This document shows positions 33,196 through 47,246 of a stretch of 64,000 nt of DNA, piece after piece. The notes under the pieces were generated by a model. The model ran no database searches. It saw nothing but the letters and a program-made list of their open reading frames with translations, and was not told the DNA's origin. Position 1 is the first letter of the stretch; the number at the start of each line of letters is the position of its first letter. Source of the DNA: Stichopus chloronotus (Eukaryota > Echinodermata > Holothuroidea > Aspidochirotida > Stichopodidae); contig CM037841.1 in the NCBI GenBank assembly GCA_021234535.1, positions 10,870,825 through 10,934,824 on the forward strand. Reading direction: 5' to 3'. Position numbers and translations under genes: made by a program.

Positions 33196-36100
33196 CTAGT
33201 GCGATATACAGTATAATCGGTAAATGCGGTTTTGAAAGAAAAAAAAGGGGGTCTGAAGATGTTTGGAAAAATGTACACTACATGACCCACTTCAGTTAGA
33301 ACAAGTGCAACGCCGAATACAAGTGTCAATTTGACATATATACAGCATCGGATTTTAGAATTGGAAGAACTGATTTTCTCGCGACTGTTTGGCCCGTGTC
33401 TTCAAGGATAAACACGTTCGCTTGAAAAGATTGAAATCGAAAAATTATTTCTTCGTGCGCCGTCACTCAGTTAACCACAGAATACCGGGGAAAAATTGAT
33501 GAGCCTTAAACATCAAACCAAAGTAACATGGAACTATTCTAAATTTAGGCCAATAATTTTATTAAATTGGCATCTATATCGTTATTTGTTTTCATAACGA
33601 CATCACATCATTATGGCACTTGTCTTTCGTTTTGGATTACATTAATATATAGTTGGATTCACTCCATGATCATTGAACGCTGTTAAGAACAAATACGAGG
33701 CCTTTGAAGATAGAGAGAGAGGTGGGGAGAGAGGTGGAGAGAGAGGTGGGGAGAGAGATCAGAGCCAGAGACGTTTAGCTGAGTAATGGGTTAGTGAGAT
33801 GCCCCACTTGCATCAAATTGACCAGTCGACCGGTTAGTTTGATGCTTTTCGTCTGCGCAATCGGTTAGTTAGGTGGTTTCGGTTAACTAGGTGATTTGGT
33901 CCATTAGATGCGTTCCGTATCTTGCCGACGTCAGATCAGGCTCGTACCCTACTGAATGAATAATATTCCAATAAGAACCAGATGAAAGAGCAAATTAACG
34001 CAAAAATGGTAACGAAAGTCAAGTCATATTAATATTCCAATAAATCAACGATCAACTTACGCGGAGTTACGGTTCAAACTACAGAAACCTCTTCGGAGTT
34101 TCGTTTTACCCTGTGTACAGTATGTTGCCTTTTCAGACTTATAGCACACCCTGATGTGCTTCGTTTTATTAGCTCACACACCAAGTGTGTGAGGTATTAG
34201 AATGAGGCTGATGTCGTCAACTTTTTTCAAAAGCCTTCTCTCTCTTCATTTTTTTGAGATATTTGTCTGAAATCTTTTCAGTCTGTTTTTTGGGGATAGA
34301 TGTATTTTTTCCACCTAATTACATTTCAACTGGCTTAATTTATAGGGGAGTTGCAATGTAATTTTTGGTGGAAAATTGGACTTTTGGTTGCTTTTTGCAC
34401 ACGGCACTCTAACTGAACAGGTTTAGCTGGAAAGCTATTCTGTCGTTACTCTAAACAGTAATCAAATTTTACGGTTTGGCTGGCCAGCCTATCTGCCCTG
34501 TGGGTCATCAATCCAACTGAACTATCACCTATGGATATCACATTCCGATACTAGTGAATTGACATGGGAATTAAGTTAGTGAAGCATGTGGTTAAGTGAT
34601 CACTGTAAACTCATAAGACAGGTTGATAAACAGAGTTGATTTGTTGCACCATCAACACTGCAGTGTTTTTACAATGTGTCCATTGATTTGGATTATCTTA
34701 AATACTGCCCATAGTAAAGTTTGAACATGCACAGAGAACAGCAACAAAACAAAACAAACAAAAAAAAAAGATAAAAAAACGTACAACGACGTACAAACCA
34801 TGTGTAATGTACAACCATTGCAAAAATTTAGTCCAGCGCACATTTCAACTTAGATCCAGCCAAAGCCAGCTCTGACAGTATCTAAACATTATCCATTGCA
34901 TCCTTACATATCACACAGCCTAAAGTAGATTTAACCTTCTCTAAAGACCATAGCTGGTACACCTCATACCATTTTTCAACATCACATGTCGAAATTAGTA
35001 TACTACAATGGCATATGATAATAGGCTTGATAGTGTGTCAACTAGATGCTTTTTGCATGTAACATTTTGTCACCTTCCAAGTACTGTACTTTCATTTTGC
35101 ATTGCCACAAAGATTACCTCTACTTAGTTCAGTTCCGACAGCAGCGGCTGATCAATGCGTCATTACTACGCCGAGCATCATAGCTGGGACCCAAAATGGT
35201 GCCTGATGTAATGAATGTGTTGTAACATTTGAGTGTCAGAACTTGGGGTGTGGGAACAAAGTGTGTCAGAACATAGGGCTGTAACCCTCCGTTCAATTGT
35301 GTGAGCTACAGCGGCATTACTGCGCTAGTCTTAAGTGGAGTAGAAATAGGAGTGGTTTTCATTCAGTTTGATTCGCACTCAGTAAGTAAGGATATGGTAT
35401 TTCTACGGTTGGTAGGCACTTCGCTAATCCCTTAGTATAGTTGCCGATACAGTATAACGTTACCATGTTCCGGCCCAGTTTGTTACTGCTCACTGTACAT
35501 AATGCAGCAGGCATATCATTTAAATGTAATTAATTGTACGGTAACAAAGTGTCAGGGCCTAAATTGGGCCTGACGGAGTATTTATTTAATTTAGACAAGT
35601 CGACCTTGGTACAACATGATCCTCTTTTCTCAACTCGATAATTAGACCTAAGATAGACCTCACTTGTTACGGTAGGCATTGTGTTCCAACCTCCGGAATG
35701 ACGTTCATGAATTATTAATCTATGACGTCGAAATCTGTTCCTGAGCTTATGAATAATGAATAGAGTGATGTGTAAGTGACTGTGAACTGAACTGCCCGCG
35801 CCAAAAAAACATTGTTTTAGTAATGGTATCCTCAAGGTTACAGGAGATAACAGGAATGTAGATATATTAACATGGTGGCTACGAAAGTCTGTTGATGATT
35901 AATTTTTCAAGTATAGGCCATATGGCTTAGGGGATAAAAGAGTTTAGAGACTCACTGCTAAAGCCTGCACGGTCAGACTGTTTTTATATTCGGGCATGAT
36001 TGCATGATTGAATGTGACGGCCGTTGAACCGTCCAGGCTGGCTTTCCCTTAAATGAACTCTCATACCCTGCTGTAGGCCTACGCACGGTGTAAGCATGTT

Positions 36101-37360
36101 GCCGTGTTTTTACTATTTGAAAATATGGGTTAATGGCCACAAATTCGTTGTAAATGGGAGTGGCTATCAATTCGATGTAAAGGGAAATCGGGGGAGGAGC
36201 GGCGCGCAGATAAAAAATTTCGGAAACTATTAATGTTCATTTTCCACCCTTTGAGTCTGACCGCCGGATCCCCAGTTGCAACCTCAATCGGGTAGCCCTT
36301 GTCTGAGCGCAAAAGTTTCTGTCCTGCATGTACGACTGTAAACGAATGAATCGACGTAGACTATACTTTATTGGACCATCATCGGATGTTGTAGCTCCAT
36401 GGTTGGACCATATAGAGCTACCACGGCCTCAAGTTCTGCACTGCGTATCACATGGCACACGCATACCAACATGACAGAAGATGGATTTCGGGAGTCCCCG
36501 TGACGTCGCACACGTCATTTATTAAATATTCATGAACGTCATTCTGGCGGTTGGAATACAATGCCTACCTTGTTTCAGTAGGCCTAATGAGGCTATGTGT
36601 TTGCGTATAGGCCCTAGTATAGCCTATAGGCTACCTTGGGCCGTTTAATAACATAAAATAACATAACAAGTTTAAGGGCAAAGGAGGGCAAAAGCCCCAT
36701 AAGATGCCCTGTAATCCAGACACGCCCCCCCCCCAAAAAAAAAAACCCTAACCAAACTAATATAGTACTAGTATAATGTAGACCTAGAGCCTTGTAGCTC
36801 GGCGTTTCTTTTTCGTTTAGGCCTATGCCATCCTTGCCAGGATGCTTAGATCTAACTGTTGGCTTATCATTTCTTTTGTCATCTAGTGTGACTACTTAGT
36901 ATACTGCATAGCCTAATCTCATTTGTAGTAGGCCCTACAGCATTTACAGAGAATTTTCTGTATGATTGCACAATAGTAAGATTCTTCAGGCCTTGCCTTT
37001 TAAAATTGGCAGGAGCTCTGTCAACTGTTCTCCTAATGTTTGGGGTCACCTCAGTTAAAACAGGGACTTGCTATTGGTAATTCCCTGGTTAAGAAGAAAT
37101 TGTATCCTGCATTTATGCTCATTGCTGACTTGCAGTTTTCATTTTCTTCAGGCACAATGAGTGTCAGTAAACATACGTGGCATATCTCATGAAAATCCTA
37201 CTACTTTATCATGAGGCGTGAACTGCAACCTGGCACCTGCACCAGTGAATGCATGCTATAGAATTTTGTCATACCAGTATTCATTTAATGGTGCATTTTT
37301 ATTTTATGACTTTCCTTGTCCAGTCTTCGTTGAAAGCAGACCTGGTGGACTATGACACTT
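33196..37360. other. No gene; small repeats only
   Basis: 33711-33770 is an AGAGGTGGG-type purine tract. Around 33800-33910 the word 'ggttagtt(a)ggtg' recurs. 34170-34192 is a palindrome, CTCACACACC/GGTGTGTGAG-like, that may start a dispersed element. A C10 run is near 36727. No coding region recognised. Confidence 0.5.
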
Positions 37361-37363
37361 TTG

Positions 37364-37440
37364 GTTCCTTGCGTTAGCAAGAGGAACCAATGCATTCAAC
37401 TTGGCGTGTGTGTGAGTGCGTGGGTGGGTGGGTGTGCGTG
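37364..37440 (+). repeat. Hairpin plus GT-rich tract, composite family variant
   Basis: GGTTCCTTGC and GCAAGAGGAACC form a hairpin followed by a GTGTGTG/GGGTGGGTG tract, the same head arrangement as the blocks at 38215 and 46829. Confidence 0.55.
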
Positions 37441-37499
37441 TATGTGTCTGTGACGCAGCTTAGGTACGCTCTAACGCAATATGTGCAAGCTGGAAAAAA

Positions 37500-38195
37500 C
37501 TTATACTTGGTGTACAGGTCCGTCTTAGTGTGTAGAAGTGCGCTATTGTTTTTGGTGTAGAAATCTTGCATATTAATGAGGTTATGGGGTCAAACATAAA
37601 AATCTTAAAACTGCCATATTTCCATAACCGTAGGTCAGAGTTGTTTTAAACTTGATAAGTTTGTCTTTTACTGAGAGGTTCACGACCCTGTGAAATTTAA
37701 TGCTTATCAATAGAGAGGAAGGGATAATTTTTCACTCTAAAACAATAATAATAATAGGCTTAACACCATTATTGTGGTTGTTATAAGCTACCGTACAAAT
37801 TAGTTGAAAGGCTTTTAGGCTACAGTGTGTAAAATTCCCATTGGCAGTTTGTGGTTTTAGTGACACAGTTAACTCAATCGGATTTTGGTCATTGGAAACG
37901 TTTGGCGCCGTTTTAAGGAGGACCATCAGTGAATGTATGTCATGTTTGAAATAGCATTTTCTTTAAAGGTTCTCTTAGGTTGGTGTACTGATCCATCGTA
38001 GTGGGTATGAGTGCCCTATTGTTTATGGTGTCCATATCTTGCTTCTTAATGGGGTTATGGGGTCAAACCTAAAAATCTTAAAACTGCCATATTTCCATAA
38101 TTGTGGGTCAGATTTGTTTTAAACGTGATATAGTTGTCTGTTATTGACAGATTAACGTCCCTGTGAAATTTATTGATAGAGGGTGGGGGGTGGGG
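37500..38195 (+). repeat. ~470-bp-spaced direct duplication
   Basis: 37507-37730 and 37978-38190 are near copies: 'ttggtgta(c)..g(a/t)ccgtc', 'ttatggggtcaaac(a/c)taaaaatcttaaaac', then 'gtgaaattta'. The duplication lies between two hairpin heads of the composite repeat family. Confidence 0.75.
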
Positions 38196-38214
38196 ATTTT
38201 GTGGTTTTATTTTT

Positions 38215-39080
38215 TGATTCCTTGCAGAAGGCGGGCAAGGAATGTGCGTGCGTGTGTGTGCGTGCGTGCGTAAGTGCGTGTGTATCTGTGTGAAACAAAA
38301 TCTTATGAACGCTCTAGCTTTTGAAGGGAAAGTGTTAGGAGGGTCAAAGTTGGTGTGATGATAGAACATATAAAGATCTCAGCTGAGATAGTTTTCGGTG
38401 AAGGTCAAAGGTCATCTGCGGTCACCATCAGGTAAAATGTGTACAGACTATGTTTGCAGTATCTCAGAAACAACAAGTTGCATCATTTTCAAACTTTCGT
38501 GGTATGTACTGCCTTTTAAGAAAGTGAGATTGTGAGGGTATTTTTGTAGGTCAAAGGTCATCTGGGGTGATAAGAAGTCATAATGTAAAAAGCTTGTGAA
38601 CACTATCTTTGAAGGGAAAGTGCAAGACAGACCAAAGTCAGTGTGTGGGTAGGACATTTAAAGATCTTGACTGGGATTGATTTTGGTGGATGCCAAAGGT
38701 CACCAGAGGTCATCTGCAGGCAGACTATAGACAAAACATGTTTGCAGTACCTCATGAACCGCACATTGCACAAAGTTTAAACTTGCAGGGTATGTAAGAC
38801 TTTCTAAGTAAATAATATGAGGATGTTTCAAGAGGTCAGAGGTCATGTGCCGTCATCAGAGGTCACGGACTATAGACAAACCATGTTTGCAATATCTCAT
38901 GAACCACACATTGCACATACTGGAACCTTTGAAGGTATGTAGTACTTTCTAAGTAAATAAGATGAGGGTGTTTCTAGAGATCAGAGGTCATGTGGGGTCA
39001 TCAGAGGTCATAACATGAAAAAACTTGTAAGCACACTACTTACAAAGGGGGGATAATTTCACTATTTACAAAGGGGAGAC
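38215..39080 (+). repeat. DR1-bearing composite repeat, block 3
   Basis: Head: GATTCCTTGC with GGGCAAGGAAT hairpin and GTGCGTGC tract (38216-38290). Then come about five units of roughly 147 bp, each with an AGGTCA-rich core. Perfect AGGTCAAAGGTCA occurs at 38402-38414 and 38548-38560. Diverged versions are near 38694, 38838 and 38980. Confidence 0.85.
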
Positions 39081-42000
39081 AATTTCACACTTTAAAGTTG
39101 TTCTTTTTAGATGGAGTTTATAAATATCATTATTGGTTTTGGTTTTGATGTGGGCCAAAGGTCATCTGAGGTCTCTGAATACAAAATGTTAGGAACTTTC
39201 ACTTTTCTGTCTTTTCCTGTGAGTAGAGGGTATTTGAGCTCCTTTCCAAGCAAAGACTGGCAATGCTTGCACATTTAGGAAGTTCCAATTCGAAAACTTT
39301 GACCTGTCAGTTAGTGTAGTTGCTGTACTAATTTCACAAGTCTTTGACTTATAATGATGAAACTTCATCTATGCATCTTCAGCTGGCATTATGCTGGTTT
39401 CTGATAAAATATGTCTGAAAGCATCTGTAAAGTATCTGAAAGCCCAATTTGGTTGATTAAGCTCAGCAGGTACAATACACCATTGAGTTTCTATTTAGAT
39501 CCCAATTTAGCAGTACAGTATTTGGTATGATCATGCTTCTTTTATTTATTACTCTTGTTTTGACAGTTCAAAGTGCTCACTTAGTTTTCAAAGCCATAAT
39601 TGGCTTTTAATTCCATCTGAGACATTTCTTTGTCTGAAAATGGTGATTGACCAATGACCTCTTTTGAAAATGGTGAGAAAAGGTTGACCTGCCTATCTTT
39701 CCCAGAGGAATCATCAAACAATGTGGAACAATGTGGAATAGATTTGTTTTCTGAAGTGGAGATAGTTGTAGATCAAGGATTTCTTTTAGGAAAAAGGTGT
39801 CACTGTACAATAGAGATGAATAAGTTATTACTTGGTCATTTGATGGGGTAGATGGAGGAATTTATGTACAGTATATAATTGGCAATCATTTCAACTGTCA
39901 TATGAGTACATCCCTTGTCCATGGAAAATTCGTACTGTACCTAGGCTACCACTGTGCAGGCTGGAGAATTCTTGGCCTCCTGTGTTATCTTACATTACAT
40001 GCGTTCAGTGGGTATTGGAAAATGATGTTCAATAAGTAATGGCTTCATCTGGTAGCCTGTGGTTACTAAAGTAAATTGCAACTTGAAAAAAAATAATGGA
40101 GGTGCATGTATTAGTAGCAAGGAATCACTAAGCCTCTTGCCTTTCTTGTTGGTCATTGGAAAATTGTTGCTGTTTTAGTGCTATGGTAGCCTAGAAGACC
40201 ATCACCTGATGTATGTGTTGTTTGAATTTGCATTATCTTTATAGATTAAAATGGGTTGGGGAACAGTTTCAGACAATGTGTTTGAACATGGTATGGTGAG
40301 TTGTTAGTTTAGCAGTTGGTACACAACTACAGCATGGTAACCAGTATAGTCAATGTGTGTACCAATTGAATTTGCATTATCCTTAAATTTGGAAAAATGG
40401 GAAACTATTTAAGTCATAATATTTTAACATGTTTAGTTGTTTGCAAATTTAGTGGTTATACATGGGCCCAAAATGTTTTGGACAGGGTTTGAGCTCAATT
40501 TTTGGGCCCCAATTTTTTTAATTCATTATCTAAACATGTGGTATATTTCTTAATTCAATGGGGACACTGTACAGATAGGTCTTCATTTTTGGACATGATT
40601 TGGACTCCATTTTTGGGCCCCATCCTTGATAGCCCCAATGTTTGGGTCCCCAGTTTTGAGAAACCAACTTTTCACGTCTTACGTCTCCGAGGCTTCTGTT
40701 TTTATTGAGACCTTTCCTATCAAATGATTATTACATGAAATATAGAAACGGTTTCATCGTATAATGGGAAACTTTATATTTTAAAAACACAAATTGGAGC
40801 CATGAAAAAATTCCTTCGTTTAAGGGGGTGGGGTTTAGTCGTCATGATCATGTCAACTAAGAAAACGTTTAAGAAAACGTCTCAAGTTGCGATATTCACG
40901 TTGTAAAATAGTTTGTGTCAGCACTTGCCTGCAATAGCGTCTTTTGCCCTGATTTGGGAATTTATAGAAGGATATGGTTACAAAAACAAATGGTAAACAA
41001 GGGAACAAAATATTGACCTCTTCCAACTAAAGTGAAGACTTCATGGTCAGAGTATGGTAACTTGGAAGTGACATAAAAGTCACCTCAATTCAGCTATATC
41101 GTGAGTTCTGGTGATTTCAATTGATACCAGTGATTAAAACTTAAATATGGATCTACAAATCACTTCTTTTAGAGATAGATGTGTTTGAATATGTTAAAAA
41201 TTTTGCCGAACAGCTAAGGGACTGGGTGGTTGAAGTAGGCGAACTGTACAACACACCTTACGTATTGGAAGCTAACAAGTGTAACTCTAACGTCAAAAAA
41301 TCTTAAGTTACACTAATTGACAGAGAGTACCATGTACTCACATAAGCACACAGTCGACGATTTACGTGTCAATTGACTAAAGCAGTTCAATGGAGTACAT
41401 GATCCCCCCCCCCCCCTTATTATACTACGTATAGGGATGAGAGAACCATCTTGAAAACAATAAATAAACTCGAACGTATCGAGTTATCCGCATCCAAAAT
41501 AATTGCTCATGAACTACTAACGGCGACAAATTTCACAACATTTTCGATCAAGTTAAAAGCCCTCATAAACCCTATCCATAATCGAAACAGTGACAAGTTA
41601 CAGATAAATGCATCAAAGATGAAACCTTTTGGTTTCCATTTTTGAGGTTTAAATGAAAGTATTTTACTATATTTAAAAGAATTGGAAGCTGACATCTTTA
41701 AATTTAAGACCTCCTCCTCCCCTTGACATAATACTATGTATCAAATTCCTGACATTTACTCCCCCCCCCCCCTCCCGTCTTCTCATATACTTACTTTTTA
41801 ATGAACTTTATAGATAGATTATTTTCAAAAGGCCCTTCAGGAATCCTACCAAAATAGTATTAATTCAAATGAGTAAGTCAGTAAAGATAGTACTAAACAA
41901 CACAACTTGCAATAGTCTACCCCACCTCTAGTAAAAATAGCACAACGACCCACTTGGAACAAAACATCTACTTTTTTCGCCAAGGTAAATCCAACATAAA

Positions 42001-43454
42001 TCAGACATTTTAGCTCTCCGGAATTCCATTGGGCTTATCAAATATTTTTCTGGTTTGTTCCTACTGGTTTTTTCCTACACGTCGAAAAAAGCTTTTAGTA
42101 AAGCGTTGCACACCAGTATCAGATACACAATGCCCAGATTCAACCCACGATTTAACTAGACTCTTTTCTTTCTACCCAAATGGGAAGTCCAAATTCACTG
42201 CAAATCTTAACCTGAATATTCTCCAGGCTACAAACTGCAAATCCAGTCAGTATGCCGATAATAATTGTATACAACGCACCAGAAAAAAAAAAATGACACC
42301 AACCAATATTCACAATTTCTTACCTTGAAAGCTGGTGCTTCATGAAACTGACATCTCCAAGTAGATTTTTCTTAATATAGCCTACTGTCTTTTTATACAT
42401 AAGATACTCTTTTTTATATACCCTTTCTCTTCTAAAGGTTTTAAAATAACACCGTGCATTTGTCTTCAAAATATCATCTATAATGCTTTTATTAAAGCCT
42501 CTCCTAGTGCAGCTTTCCTTGGTGTCACTTACGGAAACAAAATTAAACTTTAAACGTCAAAGCAATGAACCTACCATTCCGTTGCTGGATTGGCACAACT
42601 GCAATCTCTCCATTGCCTATGTTCCGTCCGATATCCTCGTCAAGATTGCCAAAAAGAAAAATCCGTCCAGTCCTTTACTGTAGAATTTCTCTTACCACTA
42701 TAGCTGATGCCAATGAGTAAGTTCTAAAAAGAATTCGTGGAAGTTGCAACCCATATCTGCTCGCTCGTAAAATCCCCGGTTTCATTGGTAGGTCTCATAG
42801 CCACCTGACAACGCAATGTACGATTTTTTCATTTCTTCAGAGACTTTAAGATTTGAAACTTTACAAGGATAACAACTCGGTTGTTGGTAGTTGATCTGAA
42901 CGCCAGTTACGAAAAGACCAACCACTACAATGCATTTCCCAAAACATCCTAATTATGCAGAAACGCTTCTTGCTTTAATCCGCATTCCTTTCTGGCTCAC
43001 TTCCATTACCTTGCAAGTAAACTGTTACAGCTTTTCTTAAGAATGCAGTGTGATTGTAGACGTCCTCATTGTTGTCAATGGATAGTTTTGCCTTAAAAAG
43101 AAAAGAAGGAAAAAATGTCACCGTAGCTCATCCACACTCCCTTACAGGACCTTTCGTGAGGGTGATCAGAGGTGAACTTTATCATTATTGTATCTACCTA
43201 TATGTCCGCTGCTTCTAAAGTTCATCTGATATGCATCTAGAAAAGGGCTTGCTTTATTTAAAATTTGCAGAGTGAAACTCAGAACAAAAATCCTTTGAAG
43301 TTGTGCTTATATCTGTTACCGTTTTTGACATAGGCTATCCTTTTTCAAAGTGTGATAAAAAATATGATGATAACGTGGGGTAGTTCTCAGCATCTGTATT
43401 TCTTTATAGTAAACATTTTCATATGTGACAAAGGTTTCATACTTTGCAAGTGAT
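39081..43454. other. No gene recognised
   Basis: No coding region or bounded element seen. Homopolymer C runs occur near 41405 and 41760. Near 40490-40650 a phrase with 'tttttgggcccc' appears twice. Confidence 0.45.
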
Positions 43455-43459
43455 ATCAC

Positions 43460-43667
43460 CAGGCCCGTATCCGGGGGGGGGGGGGGGGTTCAGGGGGTTC
43501 GGACGAACACCCCTACAAGATCTGGAGTTCCGCTCAGCCTATGATAGTAGGCCTACATTAGCAACATATGTAATGAGTTTTAATTTGTTGATCAGAATTG
43601 TCAGGTAAAATGTTCCACTTTTTGTAAAATCGAACCCCCCTCTGAAAAAAAGCTGCATACGGGCTTG
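43460..43667. mobile_element. Small MITE, GCCCGTAT ends
   Basis: Left end CAGGCCCGTATCC; right end reverse complement CAAGCCCGTATGC. Both sides are flanked by ATCAC (43455-43459 and 43668-43672), a candidate 5-bp target duplication. 208 bp, non-coding, with a G-run of about 15 just inside the left end. Confidence 0.55.
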
Positions 43668-43672
43668 ATCAC

Positions 43673-46600
43673 TATCATGTAAAGACGAAAACACATGCTA
43701 CCATGACAAAACAAAACAAAAGACACATAAAGAATATCCTTGAAATAAGACATAACATAAGACATATGATGCAAGTCCGTCTCTTGTAATATATTTGCAT
43801 ACTTAGCGAATGCTCATTTATGAAGCAGTTTATGCTCATTTACGAAGACAGGAATTCTGTGTCTGTAAAATCGTCCAATGTTCTATAGATTTTACATTTT
43901 GGCATTTTTGGCTATACAGACAAAACATTGTGTCCTTTTCTTTAAGGAGAACCGAGCACTTACAGCAACTAGTTCAGTCGGTTCAAATAGATTAACATAG
44001 ATTACACCAGCTTCATCCCAGGCTGTCCGATATTGGAATCAATGCCACTGTTACTTTGACCATTCACAGTTAAAAAGGAAACTCAGGAGAAAATTGTACT
44101 GGCTGACATAGGTTCTTGCCTTTATTTCTTCTTTTTATCAAGCCATGCCGTAAATTACTGAAAAGAACAAACAGAGACTCAACGGCCAATGTAGTAAAGT
44201 TTTCTGGCTGGTTAAATGTGATTCTAGCATAGCGCCACCATAACAATAGATGCCCGGAAATGGAGTCTACATATATATGACACTTCACTGTAGGTCGATG
44301 GTCATCAACACACATATGCAGTGCTATGATTCGTTCTTCAACTAACTGTAATAGCCACGGTACGTTGATTACAATGTAACAATTTCACTGTAGTAACGTT
44401 AACGCCACAACTGATATACAACACAAATGACGCATAATCTACAACATGAAATCACAAACTAATGATATTCAGTCAAATTGGTAATGTAGGCCTACGCATT
44501 TTAATACACCACAAACTGAACATCGAAAACTCCGTGACAATTACCAGAAACAACTTCATAAGGGTAGGTTAGTAACGTTAGGTCAGTGATAAAGTCAATG
44601 CATGGCGCTTTGCAGAAACCACACAGAGATCACAGGATCGCTACAGCCACCAGAAACTCATTAGTTAGCGCATCTCATAAGAATGGCTTGAGGAAGTTCT
44701 CATTTCCCAAAAGTCTTACGAGAATGTCACGAAAAGTTATTGGCGAGAATCTCGCGAGGATTTCTCATAAGGGTAATATTTTCACTAGCCCCGTACAAAA
44801 GATCTTGCTTGATTTGTTTGGAGAAGCGGATAAAAATCTATTAAGTGCACGACACTAATTAAACCGAGCGGCACAATCAGATGGCGCGTGGCGTGTGTAA
44901 ATTCTTTTTGTTAAAATACAGTTCAGAACGCCGGAAAACGCAACTCCCACGCATTGATTTTCGAGATGTTTTTTGTTACAATTTTAATTTTCGGTGATAT
45001 GATTCTTTCAGGATATGTTTTTCTCATGTAACTTTTTATCAATAAACAGATACCCCCTGCGATGATTATTAAAGTAGAATACTCTGAGTGCATGGTTAAA
45101 CAATAGAGAGTTCCAAGGTTAGTCGGCAAATGGGGAGAAATTACTCAGACATATCAGGTAACCAGGGTTAGATGCAATCTGGTGCAGTGTTATGTGTATT
45201 TTGAAGTTGTGTTTTTTCAATTCCTAGTTTCCCTTAATCTAACAATAATACTTTACTTCGTGCTGAAAATTTTTTAACCTTTGAACTCAATGACAAATTT
45301 GCTAAAGAACAAGCCATGCTGAACGTTCCAAAACTGATCGATGTCAGCAGTAAATGCCTGTGTTTAATATAACATACGATGGTGAAGGTGACTAGCGTGC
45401 ACATTACCCTTGGGTATCCAACACACACGCATGAGAGAAGTCAAAAGTAGTCATCAAGCGAAAGAAAGATATGCTAAAAACAACAGTAAAGAAACGTCCC
45501 AATGACAGGCAGAGTCCACCTTAAAGCCTGCCAGAGTTTGAAAATTCATGACCAGAAACTAGTCCAGATTAGTAATGGTAAACTCACATCCACATACCTC
45601 GGCATAAGTGAGGGTAAAAATTTGAAACGTTTGTCACTTTTCATAACAATTGTATTTGAAACTTGACTAATTATGCTAATTTAAGCATTGCCTTGTGGAT
45701 GTACCCTTCAAAACCCTCACAAATGTATTGATCATTGACAAATGACTAATAGTCATTGTTATCAAGTAAAAACTGCATTGCTGATACATATATAATTTGC
45801 AGTGAAACATGATTTCCTTCGTTAACTCATGTTGTGGAAACTACTTTCTTTTGTATGCCACAGAAAAGTAGAGGTGAAAAGTTTCAGATATATCTACTCT
45901 TGTAATTGTGATGTGTAGGTAACAGGACTGGTCATAATTTAGGTAAAGTAATAAATTTGTTCCAAACAATCACACACAGTACCGGAGTGAAGGGGTGGTG
46001 ACATGGAAGGGCAGCCGCAACTCCCACTTACAGTGGGCACAAACGAAGGTATAGCCGAATAAGAAAAATAGAGAAAATGATAGCTAAAGAAAGACAAATA
46101 AAATGGACATAGAACTAGTAAGGAAGGAAAATAACTTTTTTATCGACAATTAAATAAAAGAAATGCAAGAAAAAATGTTCATTCGTCATAAGAAAATGAC
46201 ACCACGCACCAGTCTGAGTCTTGATGAGTTCTTACTGGGACAAACAGTTAGTGCGGGTCTCGGGCAGCTCTTGGAGTCGGGGGTGGGGCAAGGCGATTCA
46301 CTTGAACACCGCTGCAAACAACTTATGTGACGCCATTGATCTAGCACACATACACATACACGCACAGTACACTATACTGCACGACAATGCTGTTTACACA
46401 TAGCCTACTGTAATAGTTGTTTCGAGGTCTGATGTAGCTCATTTGGCCCTCCTGTTTATGATTTATATTGTCACGAAATATCCCAGATGGATAAGATTTA
46501 ATGAGGATATGGCATACACCAATTATTGTATGAAGTGTGTTGACAAGTTCCCTACTGTTGCGTTGATACGTTTTTTGTATTCTATGCTTTTCTAAAGAGA

Positions 46601-46828
46601 AACTTCCCATGAGTAAGTCTCTTCCTGTTACATATAGTACGTATATAAAGTAGGCACATATCGTAGTAAACATTTATGTTACGATAGCAAATTATAATTA
46701 CAGCAACGAACTTTACTAGATGGAGATTTACGTTCTTGTTGCACTAATTTTGCTTTCAGTTGATTTGTATCATGCCGTCCTCTCGCAGCTATAATATTTG
46801 TTATAATGGCAAATGCTGATCAATTTAT
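43673..46828. other. No gene recognised
   Basis: Only short open stretches without recognisable domains. No bounded repeat seen. Confidence 0.45.
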
Positions 46829-47200
46829 GATTCCTTGCCGACGGCTGGCAGGGAATCTGTGCGATAAGGTTGGTGTGTGTATGTGTATGTGTGTGTATTT
46901 GTGTGTGATTCCGTATACACGATATCTCAAGACGTGGAAGTTGATTGAACTTCAAAGTTGTTGTGTAGGTAGTCCATAGACAGTAGATGATCCATATTGT
47001 TTTCAGGTAGGTCAAAGGTCATTTGAGATTACCAGAGGGGTCTAAAATCCTATTAAGGAGGATACGGCTCACTGGAAGTGAACTTCAAACTTAAACCATT
47101 GGTAGCATTTGATAGGTACGGATGGTCTTTGTCAATGTTTGATAAGTTCAAAGATCACATGAGTTCAATAGAGAACATAGTTTAAACTGTTAGGTATTTA
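46829..47200 (+). repeat. DR1-bearing composite repeat, block 4
   Basis: Clear hairpin GATTCCTTGCC (46829-46839) / GGCAGGGAATC (46847-46857). A GTGTGT tract, 'gatatctcaagacgtggaag' and a perfect AGGTCAAAGGTCA at 47009-47021 follow. Confidence 0.82.
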
Positions 47201-47246
47201 GGGTTAGACGACTTCCACTTTGGGGAGAACTTGCAAGGGGTGATAC

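Noticed and set aside
33711..33770. GAGAGGTGGG tract as a regulatory element
   Set aside because: Simple purine-rich repeat with no gene nearby; nothing supports a regulatory role.
42029..42683. Two open stretches that could be exons
   Set aside because: No recognisable domain and no consistent splice signals or phase between them.
44586..44858. Ninety-codon open stretch
   Set aside because: Basic, low-information peptide with no family resemblance; length within chance expectation for this composition.
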